Shown piece by piece: positions 1-7,951 of a stretch of DNA of 39,420 nucleotides. The notes under the pieces are model-generated. The model made no database searches and was not told the origin of the DNA. It saw nothing but the letters and a program-made list of their open reading frames with translations. This DNA comes from an uncultured Prevotellaceae bacterium (lineage in GTDB: Bacteria > Bacteroidota > Bacteroidia > Bacteroidales > Muribaculaceae). The translations under genes were made by a program, and so were the position numbers. Where the stretch lies: positions 1 to 39,420 of the forward strand of contig CALGGO010000047.1 of the NCBI GenBank assembly GCA_937916085.1, read 5' to 3'. Positions within the stretch are counted from its first letter, which is position 1. Each line of letters opens with the position of its first letter.

Positions 1-110
1 CACATTTATTAACCGTCAAATGCTTGTGCATTTCCTATAATACGGAAATAAAAATTAAAAACTTCGTTTTTCATTTTGTATTTCACTCGGCTTGCACTAA
101 TTTTGCAAAA
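1..110 (-). repeat. Promoter-bearing dispersed repeat, copy 1
   Basis: Read on the minus strand this begins GCAAAATTAGTGCAAG, continues through an ATGAAAAACGAAGT core and fades out near the window edge. The same blocks occur at 16640-16770 and 27860-27945, and the outer block at 7691-7765. The end facing the gene contains the complete promoter at 75-105. Confidence 0.7.
75..105 (+). promoter_or_regulatory. Promoter of the dockerin protein, inside a dispersed repeat
   Basis: TTTG at 75-78, exactly 19 bases, TAATTTTG at 98-105: a full match to the Bacteroidetes TTTG/TAnnTTTG promoter. The start codon follows 32 bases later. The promoter is copy 1 of the promoter-bearing repeat also found at 7691, 16640 and 27860. 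Confidence 0.75.
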
Positions 111-137
111 TGAAATAAACATCAAAAAGATACAGCT

Positions 138-2669
138 ATGAAACGGATATTACACTTATCGGGCCTGGTTATGGCTTTGGTTGCTTTGGCAGCTCCTGGT
201 GCCGAGGCTAGAGTAGGAACCGTCTATAATGGTTTTTTGAACTTTTGTGACGTGAACCGTGATGGCGCGGTGACAGCCACCGATGTCACCATCGTCTATA
301 ATTACCTGCTTGGCACTGAAGATGTGTCGGGCTATTATTGTGACGTGAATCTTGATGGCTCGGTGACCACAGCCGATGTCACCATGATTTATAATGTGCT
401 ACTCGACGGTGGCTTTTACCACTCCATTTTTGACGCTTTCAACTTGAGTGTCGCAGACTATATCAACCGTGGGTATTACAAGTTCACTTGGGATGATGTC
501 ACCACATTAGGTTATGAAGTGACCAATCCCGATTACATGCTGGTAATAAGCAGCGATGAGAATTTCTTTAATTGTGTTTGCCCCAATGTGGGTAACGTCA
601 CTTCGGTCACAGTCGGTTATGAGACTCTCTCGCAGTGGTTCAAGACCGAACTGGGCTGGACCTCGCCAAGCGATGTGCCTGCAACCATGAACCTGATAGC
701 AAGGGTAGAGGCGAAGCTTGACAACGATAAAGATGTGGTTATCAGCAATGAGAAGCCGTTCCTCTTCTCTCCACAGCTCATATTTGACTCGTCTCAGCCC
801 ATTAAACTGTGGTGGCTCACCGGCAGCTTTATTGGTACTAATAATTGGGATAATACCGCCGACTGCTATATCAGTAATGGCATGGTACCTTTGTATCCCG
901 TTCAGGGAGCGACCTACAACCAGAATGGCGAGGGACCGCTCGAATATTACGGCTATTTCCCTGCCGGCGGCGAGTTCAAGCTGATTGAGACCCCGGGTAG
1001 TTGGGAGAAAGTGATAGGTGGCGGCAATGAGAATGGCGGTCAAGTGTATTCGGGCAACACCTCAAGCATTCCTGAAAACATTGTTATCAACCAAGGCGGT
1101 TATTATAAGATAGACCTCAATACAGTCGATAAGACTATGACAATGACACGCCTTAGCGACAGCCAAACATCCTATAGCACGATTACTATTCCAGGTTATT
1201 ATAATGATTGGGATGTGGCCGGCAATGCCATGACAGCGCTTAACTCGAGTAATAACCACGACTGGTTAACCTTCCTGACTCTTGACAATGATTCGGAACT
1301 GAAGTTTGCACCGGGCAGCTGGGACTATGATTGGGGCACCAACCAATTCCCATACGGCAAGGGATATCAAGGCGGCTACAATATTCCCGCAAAGCAAGGC
1401 GGTTATTTTGTTTATTTCAACGACCTTTCGGGAGACTATATGTTCCTTAATGACGATGGATTGCCTGGAAGTAATTATCTTAAGATCACAAAATATGATT
1501 TTGGCGATTTTATTGATCTCACATGGGACTATGCCAGTGGCACCACTATAAAGTTGTGCGACATCTCCACCGATCTTGAGGGACCATATCAGTTACATTT
1601 CGGCAGTAAGTCAATCACAATTGACCAAGACGGCAAGGTTGACCTTAACGAACTGAAAGAAGCGGTGTTCTCGACCTATGACCGTCCTCGCACTGGAGGT
1701 TGTGTACTCTATTGCTGGGTTGAAGCACAATCGGGTCCACAAACCGTGAAGTCGAACACAATCTCTGTTCCAGTGCAGATTGAGAATTATTCGATTGTTA
1801 TTGACGGTAGTGGCACGACAATAGAAATGATTTCTTCAAGCTTAAACACATTCAAAGCCATTATTCCTGCCAGCACCTATGGCAACATTCGTTTCAGGAT
1901 AGCACCCGAGTCGTCTAGTGCCGATATCGACATGATTTCTCCTTTTGGAGACGGTGACGTTACGGCTTCCAATGGCTCTATTGGCTTTGGTATGCAGAGC
2001 TATTTCATGATTCCCTACAATGCAACCTATAGAGAATATGAGGTGGAAATTGACTTGGGCTATAAGACCTATTACATTGATGGTCATAGCACAACATCAA
2101 TGCTTTGGCAGGCTGGAGTCGCCAACAACTGGGGAAATCCTGCTTCCGGTTTGTCGATGAACTATGATGGCACCTATACTGGTTATATGTTCCTGAACGG
2201 TGATTTCAAGTTCAAGGAAAATGAAGATGGCTGGGACGGAAAAAATTGGGGGTCTGAAACCTATCAGAGTAGTTATATGAGTGGAACTCTCGTGGAAAGT
2301 GGGTATAACCTATATGCTCCACAGGGGTTCTATAAGGTTGACGTAAATCTGAACGACCTTTACTATAATCTCACCTCTATCTCGAGCGTGAGCATCATTG
2401 GAGAGGCCGTGCCCACAGGCACACAGTGGGCTACCGATGTGGACTTGACCTACAATCAAGACACTGGAGCTTGGGAAACTTATATGGTGCTTAATAAAGG
2501 CGATTTCAAGTTCCGCGCAAATCATGACTGGACCCTCAATTGGGGCGGTACATTTGATAACCTTGAGATGAGTGGAGATAACTTGAACGTGGCGCAGCCG
2601 GGTGCATATAAAGTGCAAGTGTTCCTTACCTACGACGGCAACAGCCACGCAGTATTGACAAGGCAATAG
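138..2669 (+). CDS. Secreted dockerin-containing SusE/SusF-like carbohydrate-binding protein
   Basis: 843 residues. The N-terminus is a Sec signal (charged MKR, then a hydrophobic stretch ending near residue 24, APGAEA) with no lipobox cysteine. Residues about 37-60 and 69-92 are two dockerin-like calcium repeats (CDVNRDG and CDVNLDG, each followed by the DVT..YN.LL pattern). The rest is beta-rich with repeated aromatic/glycine motifs of the kind seen in SusE/SusF starch-binding domains, clearest at the C-terminus, where two tandem modules contain GDFKFKEN and GDFKFRAN followed by NWG. SusE/F proteins are normally outer-membrane lipoproteins beside SusC/D; here there is neither lipidation signal nor SusCD. 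I infer a secreted or surface-assembled glycan-binding protein attached through the dockerin. No catalytic domain was recognised. A full promoter lies at 75-105. Confidence 0.8.
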   Translation: MKRILHLSGLVMALVALAAPGAEARVGTVYNGFLNFCDVNRDGAVTATDVTIVYNYLLGTEDVSGYYCDVNLDGSVTTADVTMIYNVLLDGGFYHSIFDAFNLSVADYINRGYYKFTWDDVTTLGYEVTNPDYMLVISSDENFFNCVCPNVGNVTSVTVGYETLSQWFKTELGWTSPSDVPATMNLIARVEAKLDNDKDVVISNEKPFLFSPQLIFDSSQPIKLWWLTGSFIGTNNWDNTADCYISNGMVPLYPVQGATYNQNGEGPLEYYGYFPAGGEFKLIETPGSWEKVIGGGNENGGQVYSGNTSSIPENIVINQGGYYKIDLNTVDKTMTMTRLSDSQTSYSTITIPGYYNDWDVAGNAMTALNSSNNHDWLTFLTLDNDSELKFAPGSWDYDWGTNQFPYGKGYQGGYNIPAKQGGYFVYFNDLSGDYMFLNDDGLPGSNYLKITKYDFGDFIDLTWDYASGTTIKLCDISTDLEGPYQLHFGSKSITIDQDGKVDLNELKEAVFSTYDRPRTGGCVLYCWVEAQSGPQTVKSNTISVPVQIENYSIVIDGSGTTIEMISSSLNTFKAIIPASTYGNIRFRIAPESSSADIDMISPFGDGDVTASNGSIGFGMQSYFMIPYNATYREYEVEIDLGYKTYYIDGHSTTSMLWQAGVANNWGNPASGLSMNYDGTYTGYMFLNGDFKFKENEDGWDGKNWGSETYQSSYMSGTLVESGYNLYAPQGFYKVDVNLNDLYYNLTSISSVSIIGEAVPTGTQWATDVDLTYNQDTGAWETYMVLNKGDFKFRANHDWTLNWGGTFDNLEMSGDNLNVAQPGAYKVQVFLTYDGNSHAVLTRQ

Positions 2670-2693
2670 CGCTTCGCGCAGTTTAGCCGTTTC

Positions 2694-2765
2694 GCTAGTT
2701 TGCCGCTCGCGTTGCTCGCTAGTTTGCCGCTCGCGTTGCTCGCTAGTTTGCCGCGCTTCGCGCTA
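2694..2765 (+). repeat. 24-base tandem repeat, about 2.8 units
   Basis: Units start at 2694, 2718 and 2742 with GCTAGTTTGCCGCTCGC; the third diverges into GCGCTTCGCGC. Small hairpins of the form GCGC-TTC-GCGC flank it (2671-2680, 2752-2762), and the same hairpin followed by GTTTAG recurs at the ends of copA (about 19142) and, as GTGC-TTC-GCAC, surE (about 20057). It directly follows the stop codon of the dockerin gene. Confidence 0.75.
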
Positions 2766-2795
2766 GTTTAGAGGTAGTTTAGAGGTTAGAGTAGC

Positions 2796-2826
2796 CCCGA
2801 TCCCCGATTCCCGATCCTCGATCCCC
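2796..2826 (+). repeat. Heptad array (CCCGATY, 4 units)
   Basis: Four consecutive 7-base units (CCCGATC, CCCGATT, CCCGATC, CTCGATC) just downstream of dnaG. It is the reverse complement of the ATCGGGG arrays inside dnaG (3588-3622) and at 32929-32956. Confidence 0.8.
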
Positions 2827-2829
2827 TTA

Positions 2830-5151
2830 CTACTTAATCTTTGGGTTTACCACTCTCTCGCCAATGAACTTGGCGAGTTCTTTGCGGGTTTGGTAGAGGT
2901 TCTGGAGCTTGGTCATCAAGTTGTGAGCCTCTTCGCCCTGTGACCGCTTCAGTTGCTCTTTGATGACAAGAATTTCGTAGTTTAGAATGGAGTTCTTGAG
3001 GTTGTTGATAGCCTCAGGGATGATGGTGTTGAGGCGGCTCTCGATGGAGTGCTCAATGTTCTCCATCGAGTAGATTTTGCTTAGCTGATGCTTGTCGCTC
3101 ACGAGCGAGAGAGCCGTGGCGCGCACGTCATCATCGAAGTTTGAACACAGTTTTTTCTCAAGGTAATTCTTGCGGAACTCCTTGATTTTGGCATCCAATT
3201 CATTATTGATGCCCTTTAAAATCTCTTTCTCCTTTTTGTCGATAGCGGCGACGTTCATCCCGCTGGTTTCGATTTTTGTCAGCGCTTCTTTATATTCTGC
3301 CTCGGCGAGGGTGCGGTGTTGACTCTCAAACTGAGCCAAGGCCTGATAGAACTCGGCAATATATTGCAAACTGGCGTCAAAAGTCTTTTTAAAGGCATTG
3401 ATAGTAAAGTCTATATTGTCGATGGCAAATTCGCTGCTGATGTACTCCAGCACAGTGGTTGGCTGATGGTTGCCGTCGGGGTCAACGTTTTCGCCCAAAT
3501 AACACATGCCATATTTCACGATATTGCTCATTACCCCCTTTTCGGCAAGATAAAGCACACTTTCCTTGTCGGTCTGTTTTGCCACATATCGGGGATCGGA
3601 GATCGGGGCTCGGGAATCAGGCGGAGCGGAGTCTTCAAAGTCGATGGTGGCTGGCGGCGCGTCAATCACAGGCGGTTCGGTGTCGATGGCACCAAAATCT
3701 TCTCCTATAGGTGGAGCTATGTATGGTGGTGCTGTGTCGGGCACAACATCTTGGCTAGGAAAATCATTTACATTGGGCTGCTGGCGGTCCTGACGTCGCC
3801 CCTCGCGGTTCTTCTCACGTTCGCGCCGTTTGTGGGCTTCGTCTTTGAGCCGTAAGATATTCTTTTTAATGTCTTGCAGCAACACGTCCTCGCCAATGCC
3901 CAGCTGGATGCTGCATTCCTTGGCATACACCGAGCGCGTGATGGCGTCGGGGATTACCGAGATAGACTTTACCACGTCGCCAATCACCGCAGAGCGCTTG
4001 ATGGGGTCGCGCTCGGTGCCCTCAAGCAGAATCTTCACCTTGAAACTGATGAAGTCGGTCTCGTTGTCGGCGATATATTGCTTCAGCTCGCTGGCACTGT
4101 GGGTGCGCGCGAAGCTGTCGGGGTCTTCGCCCTCGGGCAGGAGCAGCACCTTGATGTTAAGTCCTTCGGCAAGAAGCATGTCGATGCCTCGCAGCGAGGC
4201 TTTGATGCCTGCCGGGTCGCCGTCGTAGAGCACTGTCACATTCTTGGTGAAGCGGTGGATGGCTCTAATCTGCCCTTCGGTCAATGAGGTGCCGCTCGAT
4301 GCCACCACGTTCTCGATTCCCGCCTGATGCATCGAGATGACATCAGTGTATCCTTCCACGAGGAAGCACTTGTCTTCCTTGACGATGGCGCGCTTCGACT
4401 GGAACAGGCCGTAAAGCTCGCGGTTCTTGACATATACAGTCGATTCGGGAGAATTGAAGTATTTGGCTACATCTTTTGTCTTTTTGAGAGTGCGACCGCC
4501 AAAGGCTATGATTTTGCCGGCGATATTCATCACTGGGAACATCACACGGCCGTGGAAACGGTCGAAACCTCCGCCACGGCGATCGTCGATGCACAACCCC
4601 ACGTTGAACAAATTTTGCTTGTTGTAGCCCTGCCCTGTGGCGGCGGCGTAGAGCGCTTTGCTGTTTTGAGGCGAGTAGCCCAAATGGAACTTCTTGATAG
4701 TGGCATCGTTGAAGCCGCGCTCATAGAAATAGCTCAGACCAATGTCTTTTCCTTCTTTGGTGTTAAAGAGCTGGTTCTCAAACCACTGTGAGGCAAACTC
4801 GTTAATCACAAGCATACTCTCGCGCTCGGTCTGGGCGGCTTTCTCCTCGTCGGTGAGCTCTTTTTCGTGAATCTCGATGTGGTATTTCTTGGCAAGGTAG
4901 CGCAGGGCTTCGACATAGGACATCTGCTCGTGCTCCATGATGAAGTTCACGGGGCTGCCGCCCTTGCCGCACCCGAAGCAGTGGCAAATCTGCTTGGCGG
5001 GCGACACCATGAACGAAGGCGTTTTCTCATCATGGAACGGGCACAAACCTTTGAAGTTCGCGCCACTGCGACGCAAACTCACGAAATCTCCCACCACATC
5101 AACAATATCGGCGGAGTCGAGAATCCTATCTACCGTCTCCCTGTCAATCAT
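2830..5151 (-). CDS. dnaG: DNA primase DnaG
   Basis: 773 residues. It makes the RNA primers for replication and works with the DnaB helicase. The N-terminal CHC2 zinc-binding domain shows C37, H40, C58 and C61. The catalytic Toprim region has EGYTDV with its glutamate near residue 266 and DGDPAG with the aspartates at 310 and 312. A C-terminal helical domain of roughly residues 530-770 should bind the helicase. Bacterial primases are usually near 600 residues; the excess is a long Pro/Asp/Glu-rich linker (about 440-525). Part of that linker (about 511-522) is encoded by a 7-base-period repeat also found between genes. The start fits the family's MIxxxTVDRI beginning, although the promoter -7 box ends only five bases before the ATG. 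Confidence 0.97.
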   Translation of the reverse strand: MIDRETVDRILDSADIVDVVGDFVSLRRSGANFKGLCPFHDEKTPSFMVSPAKQICHCFGCGKGGSPVNFIMEHEQMSYVEALRYLAKKYHIEIHEKELTDEEKAAQTERESMLVINEFASQWFENQLFNTKEGKDIGLSYFYERGFNDATIKKFHLGYSPQNSKALYAAATGQGYNKQNLFNVGLCIDDRRGGGFDRFHGRVMFPVMNIAGKIIAFGGRTLKKTKDVAKYFNSPESTVYVKNRELYGLFQSKRAIVKEDKCFLVEGYTDVISMHQAGIENVVASSGTSLTEGQIRAIHRFTKNVTVLYDGDPAGIKASLRGIDMLLAEGLNIKVLLLPEGEDPDSFARTHSASELKQYIADNETDFISFKVKILLEGTERDPIKRSAVIGDVVKSISVIPDAITRSVYAKECSIQLGIGEDVLLQDIKKNILRLKDEAHKRREREKNREGRRQDRQQPNVNDFPSQDVVPDTAPPYIAPPIGEDFGAIDTEPPVIDAPPATIDFEDSAPPDSRAPISDPRYVAKQTDKESVLYLAEKGVMSNIVKYGMCYLGENVDPDGNHQPTTVLEYISSEFAIDNIDFTINAFKKTFDASLQYIAEFYQALAQFESQHRTLAEAEYKEALTKIETSGMNVAAIDKKEKEILKGINNELDAKIKEFRKNYLEKKLCSNFDDDVRATALSLVSDKHQLSKIYSMENIEHSIESRLNTIIPEAINNLKNSILNYEILVIKEQLKRSQGEEAHNLMTKLQNLYQTRKELAKFIGERVVNPKIK
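3588..3622 (-). repeat. Heptad array inside the dnaG coding sequence
   Basis: Plus-strand units ATCGGGG, ATCGGAG, ATCGGGG, CTCGGGA, ATCAGGC, period exactly 7. It lies in frame in the DnaG linker, about residues 511-522. The same units form intergenic arrays at 2796-2823 (other orientation) and 32929-32956. Confidence 0.8.
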
Positions 5152-5156
5152 GAGTA

Positions 5157-5190
5157 CAAAGGTACTCTAAATTCTACAAACAAGCACAAA
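5157..5190 (-). promoter_or_regulatory. dnaG promoter
   Basis: TACCTTTG (5164-5157) with TTTG 22 bases upstream (5190-5187). The -7 box ends five bases before the dnaG ATG, so the mRNA would have almost no leader. Confidence 0.6.
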
Positions 5191-5552
5191 ATTTAACCAC
5201 TAATTTACACTAATTATCACTAAGCTCGCACTCGTCGTTTTTGTGCACACTAATTAAACGAATTAAAACTAATTATTTACTCTGGCAAGACTAGTGCATA
5301 GTCAAACGACTAGAAACGACCAGAAACTACTTTTGCCTTGTTTGCTTGTCCCTCGTCAGCTTGTCAGCTAAATGATAATAAACCACAAATTTACACTAAT
5401 TATCACAAATCCCTTTCACTTATTTTTGAGCACACTAATCAAACTAAATAAAACTAATTATTTATATTCAAAAACAGTCACATCAAAATCATCCCCAGCG
5501 CTGTCAAGGCACTGGGGATGACTTATTAGTGTTAATTCGTGAAAATTAGTTG
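5165..5552. repeat. Intergenic region dnaG-herA: paired 85-base repeats and octad array
   Basis: No gene seen. Two direct copies of an AT-rich block of about 85 bases occur at 5195-5279 and 5381-5464 (AACCAC, TTTACACTAATTATCAC, CACACTAAT, AAAACTAATTATTTA in the same order). A shorter copy in the opposite orientation (about 5523-5556) overlaps the herA stop codon. Between the direct copies, 5333-5371 is an 8-base-period array of the AACAAG family (read on minus). Confidence 0.7.
5481..5525 (-). terminator. Rho-independent terminator of the herA-like gene
   Basis: Perfect 10-base arms TCATCCCCAG (5489-5498) and CTGGGGATGA (5512-5521). On the minus strand the hairpin is followed by TTTTG. It lies about 30 bases after the herA stop codon. 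Confidence 0.8.
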
Positions 5553-7166
5553 TTATTTGATGAGGTTTCCGAGGATGTCGCGGGTGATGGTTCTCGTTGC
5601 CGCGCTGGTTGCGTTTTTGACGATTTTGCCGGTTGCCGAGGTCGAGCTCTTGCGCTCTTTCTTGCCGGTAATCGTGTTGGAAAGTTTGGTGCCTAGTATG
5701 GTGGCGATGGTAGCCGTGACTGCGGTAACGATGGCTTTCCAAATCTTGCTGAAGATTCCAGGTTTATTTTTCTTCTTCTCCTCTTCTTTGGCAAGTTTTT
5801 CGGCTTCCTTAGCTTCTTTTGCTGCCTGTTTTTCGGCTTCGGCTTTGGCGGCGGCCTCGGCAGCCTCTTTTGCTTCCTTCTCGCTCTCGGCAAGCAGCAC
5901 CTCAAATGCGCTCTCACGCTCCTTCAACTCATCATACTTGCCGTAAATCATCGAACGGTTGATGATGGTGTTGCGAGTCATCGAGTCGATGGGACCTATC
6001 TGGCTCAAGGGGAATAGAATTTTGGCGCGCTCAACAACAGTAGGTGCGCCCTTCTCATCAAGGAAAGAGACAAGAGCCTCGCCAGTCTCGAGGTTGGAGA
6101 TGGCCTCTGAAGTGTCGAACTCGGGGTTGGCACGGAATGTCTCGGCGGCGACTTTCACCGCCTTTATGTCACGAGGGGTGTAAGCTCGCATGGCGTGCTG
6201 GATGCGGTTGCCAAGCTGGCCTAACACTATCTCGGGCAGGTCGGCGGGGCTTTGGGTGACGAAATAGATTCCCACGCCCTTGCTTCGCATCAGGCGAATC
6301 ACCTGCTCAATCTTATCGACAAGGGCTTTGGAGGTGTCGTCAAAGAGCATGTGCGCCTCGTCGAAGAAGAAGATGAGCTTGGGCTGGGGCATATCACCCA
6401 CCTCGGGCAACTTGGTGTAGATTTCCGAGAGCAGCCACAGCAGGAAGGTGGAGTAGAGCTTGGGGTTGTGCTGCAGCTCATCGGCAGCGAGCACGCTCAT
6501 CACGCCCTTGCCACCCTCGGTGGCGATGAGGTCGAAGATGTCGAACGCTGGCTCGCCAAAGAAGTTGTCGCCTCCCTGGTCTTCAAGAGCCAGAATTGAT
6601 CGCTGGATAGCTCCGATGCTCGCACTCGACACGTTGCCATATTTTGTCGTGTATTCCGAGGCGTGTTTCGCCACATAGTCGAGCATGGCGCGCAAGTCCT
6701 TGATGTCGTCGAGCAGCAGTCCGCGCTCGTCGGCAACCTTGAAGACAATGGTGAGTACGCCACTCTGCACCTCGTTGAGCCCCAGCAGGCGGGAGAGCAG
6801 CAGAGGACCCATGTTTGAGACGCGGGTGCGCATGGGGTGACCCTGCTTGCCAAACACGTCGTAGAACCTCACTGGGCAGCCCTCAAACGCCAATTCCTCC
6901 TGGTTCAACCCAAACTCCGGGATGCGTTTCTCGATAAAGCTGGACACTTTTCCCGGCTGGCTGATTCCCGAGAGGTCGCCCTTGATGTCGGCCATGAAGC
7001 ACGGCACGCCAGCCTGGCAGAAACTCTCGGCGATCACCTGTAACGAAACTGTCTTACCGGTACCTGTGGCACCAGCAATCAACCCATGGCGGTTAGCCAT
7101 CTTTCCATTGATGCATATTGCCCCGTTAGGACCGTGAGCAATATAAAATTGATTGTCTTTATACAT
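5553..7166 (-). CDS. HerA-like DUF853 P-loop ATPase
   Basis: 537 residues. The Walker A motif GATGTGKT is at 32-39 and a Walker B motif reads LIFFFDEAH; QSPADLPE and GNRIQHAMRAYTP match the DUF853 branch of the HerA/FtsK superfamily. The C-terminal 100 residues are an Ala/Lys/Glu-rich coiled coil followed by a hydrophobic stretch (IVTAVTATIATILG) and a basic tail. HerA relatives are hexameric DNA translocases; the role of this branch is not established, so I give no symbol. There is no NurA partner nearby. The gene has its own promoter and terminator, hence is monocistronic. Confidence 0.9.
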   Translation of the reverse strand: MYKDNQFYIAHGPNGAICINGKMANRHGLIAGATGTGKTVSLQVIAESFCQAGVPCFMADIKGDLSGISQPGKVSSFIEKRIPEFGLNQEELAFEGCPVRFYDVFGKQGHPMRTRVSNMGPLLLSRLLGLNEVQSGVLTIVFKVADERGLLLDDIKDLRAMLDYVAKHASEYTTKYGNVSSASIGAIQRSILALEDQGGDNFFGEPAFDIFDLIATEGGKGVMSVLAADELQHNPKLYSTFLLWLLSEIYTKLPEVGDMPQPKLIFFFDEAHMLFDDTSKALVDKIEQVIRLMRSKGVGIYFVTQSPADLPEIVLGQLGNRIQHAMRAYTPRDIKAVKVAAETFRANPEFDTSEAISNLETGEALVSFLDEKGAPTVVERAKILFPLSQIGPIDSMTRNTIINRSMIYGKYDELKERESAFEVLLAESEKEAKEAAEAAAKAEAEKQAAKEAKEAEKLAKEEEKKKNKPGIFSKIWKAIVTAVTATIATILGTKLSNTITGKKERKSSTSATGKIVKNATSAATRTITRDILGNLIK

Positions 7167-7194
7167 AATTTTAAAGATTTTATTCTATTTTGCA

Positions 7195-7223
7195 CAAAAA
7201 TACAACATTATTATTAAAAACAA
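7195..7223 (-). promoter_or_regulatory. Promoter of the herA-like gene
   Basis: TATTTTTG (7202-7195) with TTG 18 bases upstream (7223-7221); 28 bases from the -7 box to the ATG at 7166. Confidence 0.55.
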
Positions 7224-7277
7224 CACTGTTTATAGCAAAAAAAGTCATTTTTGTTAATAAGTTTTTGTTTTTATTGC

Positions 7278-7285
7278 TACCTTTG
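7278..7285 (+). promoter_or_regulatory. -7 box of the TPR gene
   Basis: TACCTTTG three bases before the ATG at 7289 and nine before the ATG at 7295. Transcription would begin at or inside the first codons. A TTTG at 7250-7253 is 24 bases upstream, longer than usual. Confidence 0.45.
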
Positions 7286-7288
7286 CCT

Positions 7289-7588
7289 ATGATTATGGAA
7301 AAAACATTACAACAGATAAAGGAGATGCTCAGTCGCAGCGAGTCGCGCGACGTGATAGCACATTGCGATTATATCATTGAGAAAGAGGATAATGAAGAGA
7401 ACAAAAAGAGTGTTGCGCAGCTGTTTTACCTGCGTGGAAACGCCTACCGCCAACTTGGTGACTGGGGCAAAGCGATGAGCAGTTGGCTCGAAGCGTCGGA
7501 GCGTGACCCCGAAAGTCCCGCCAAGCAAGCTTACGCTCATGCTTTAGAAATCCTGGACTTCTATAACCACGACCTTTACAATCCTTAG
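7289..7588 (+). CDS. Small tetratricopeptide-repeat protein
   Basis: About 99 residues from ATG 7289 (97 from ATG 7295). The middle contains a TPR-like helix pair (AQLFYLRGNAYRQLGDWGKAMSSWLEA..), with conserved Gly, Ala and Tyr spacing, followed by a second partial repeat. Probably a soluble adaptor for protein contacts; no partner can be named. The reading frame is open back to 7190, but the -7 box at 7278-7285 makes the longer start unlikely. The stop codon TAG is the first base group of an octad repeat array (7587-7625). Confidence 0.75.
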   Translation: MIMEKTLQQIKEMLSRSESRDVIAHCDYIIEKEDNEENKKSVAQLFYLRGNAYRQLGDWGKAMSSWLEASERDPESPAKQAYAHALEILDFYNHDLYNP

Positions 7589-7625
7589 CTGACGAGCTGT
7601 CGAGCAAACAAGCTGACAAGGCAAT
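7587..7625 (+). repeat. Octad array (AGCTGACA type)
   Basis: Units AGCTGACG, AGCTGTCG, AGCAAACA, AGCTGACA, AGGCAATG, period exactly 8, starting within the TPR gene's stop codon. Close relatives lie at 9947, 14415, 21020 and 37711. Confidence 0.8.
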
Positions 7626-7690
7626 GGTAGCTGTCGAAGCAAGAATCGGCTTCGCCGAGAAATTGAACAAAATTTTAAAGAAAAATTATC

Positions 7691-7765
7691 CAAAATTAGT
7701 GCAAGTTGAGGGCAGAGCCAAGCTTGCTTGAGCATTGCCGAACCGCAGCCTAATTTATCTAAAAT
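7691..7765 (-). repeat. Promoter-bearing dispersed repeat, copy 2
   Basis: Contains AAAATTAGTGCAAG at one end and GCAGCCTAATTTATC at the other, giving inverted ends AAATTAG/CTAATTT, with an inner CAAGC-TT-GCTTG hairpin replacing the core of the other copies. On minus it reads TTGG (7721-7718), 19 bases, TAATTTTG (7698-7691). This promoter would fire antisense into the TPR gene. Confidence 0.65.
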
Positions 7766-7800
7766 TTTGATAGATTTTTTGTTTTAATTTTGTTGAATTT

Positions 7801-7904
7801 GACTCAAGCATGATGGCTATGCCATCGCCCACCGCACTTCGTGCGACTTGGGCTTCATGCTCTCCTCGAGCTAAAGGTTCCACGCGAAGCGTGTTAAATG
7901 AGTC
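7801..7904. other. Nested palindromic structured element
   Basis: Outer arms GACTCA (7801-7806) and TGAGTC (7899-7904). Inside, arms AGCATGA (7807-7813) and TCATGCT (7855-7861) enclose hairpin TGGC-TAT-GCCA (7814-7824) and a longer arm GCCCA/TGGGC (7827-7831, 7849-7853) around CGCAC-TTC-GTGCG (7833-7845). A further hairpin CACGC-GAA-GCGTG is at 7881-7893. All apical loops are three bases. It lies between the convergent TPR and murI genes. It could be a structured RNA tail or a DNA palindrome element; I do not recognise a known family. Confidence 0.6.
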
Positions 7905-7951
7905 CTCAAGGCAATTATGTGCCAGTGGTTTTGTTCGCTCGTCAGCTGGAA

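Noticed and set aside
507..1043. Long minus-strand open frames inside the dockerin gene and similar shadows in dnaG, copA and the DUF4301 gene
   Set aside because: They overlap strong coding sequence on the other strand, lack promoters and match no family.
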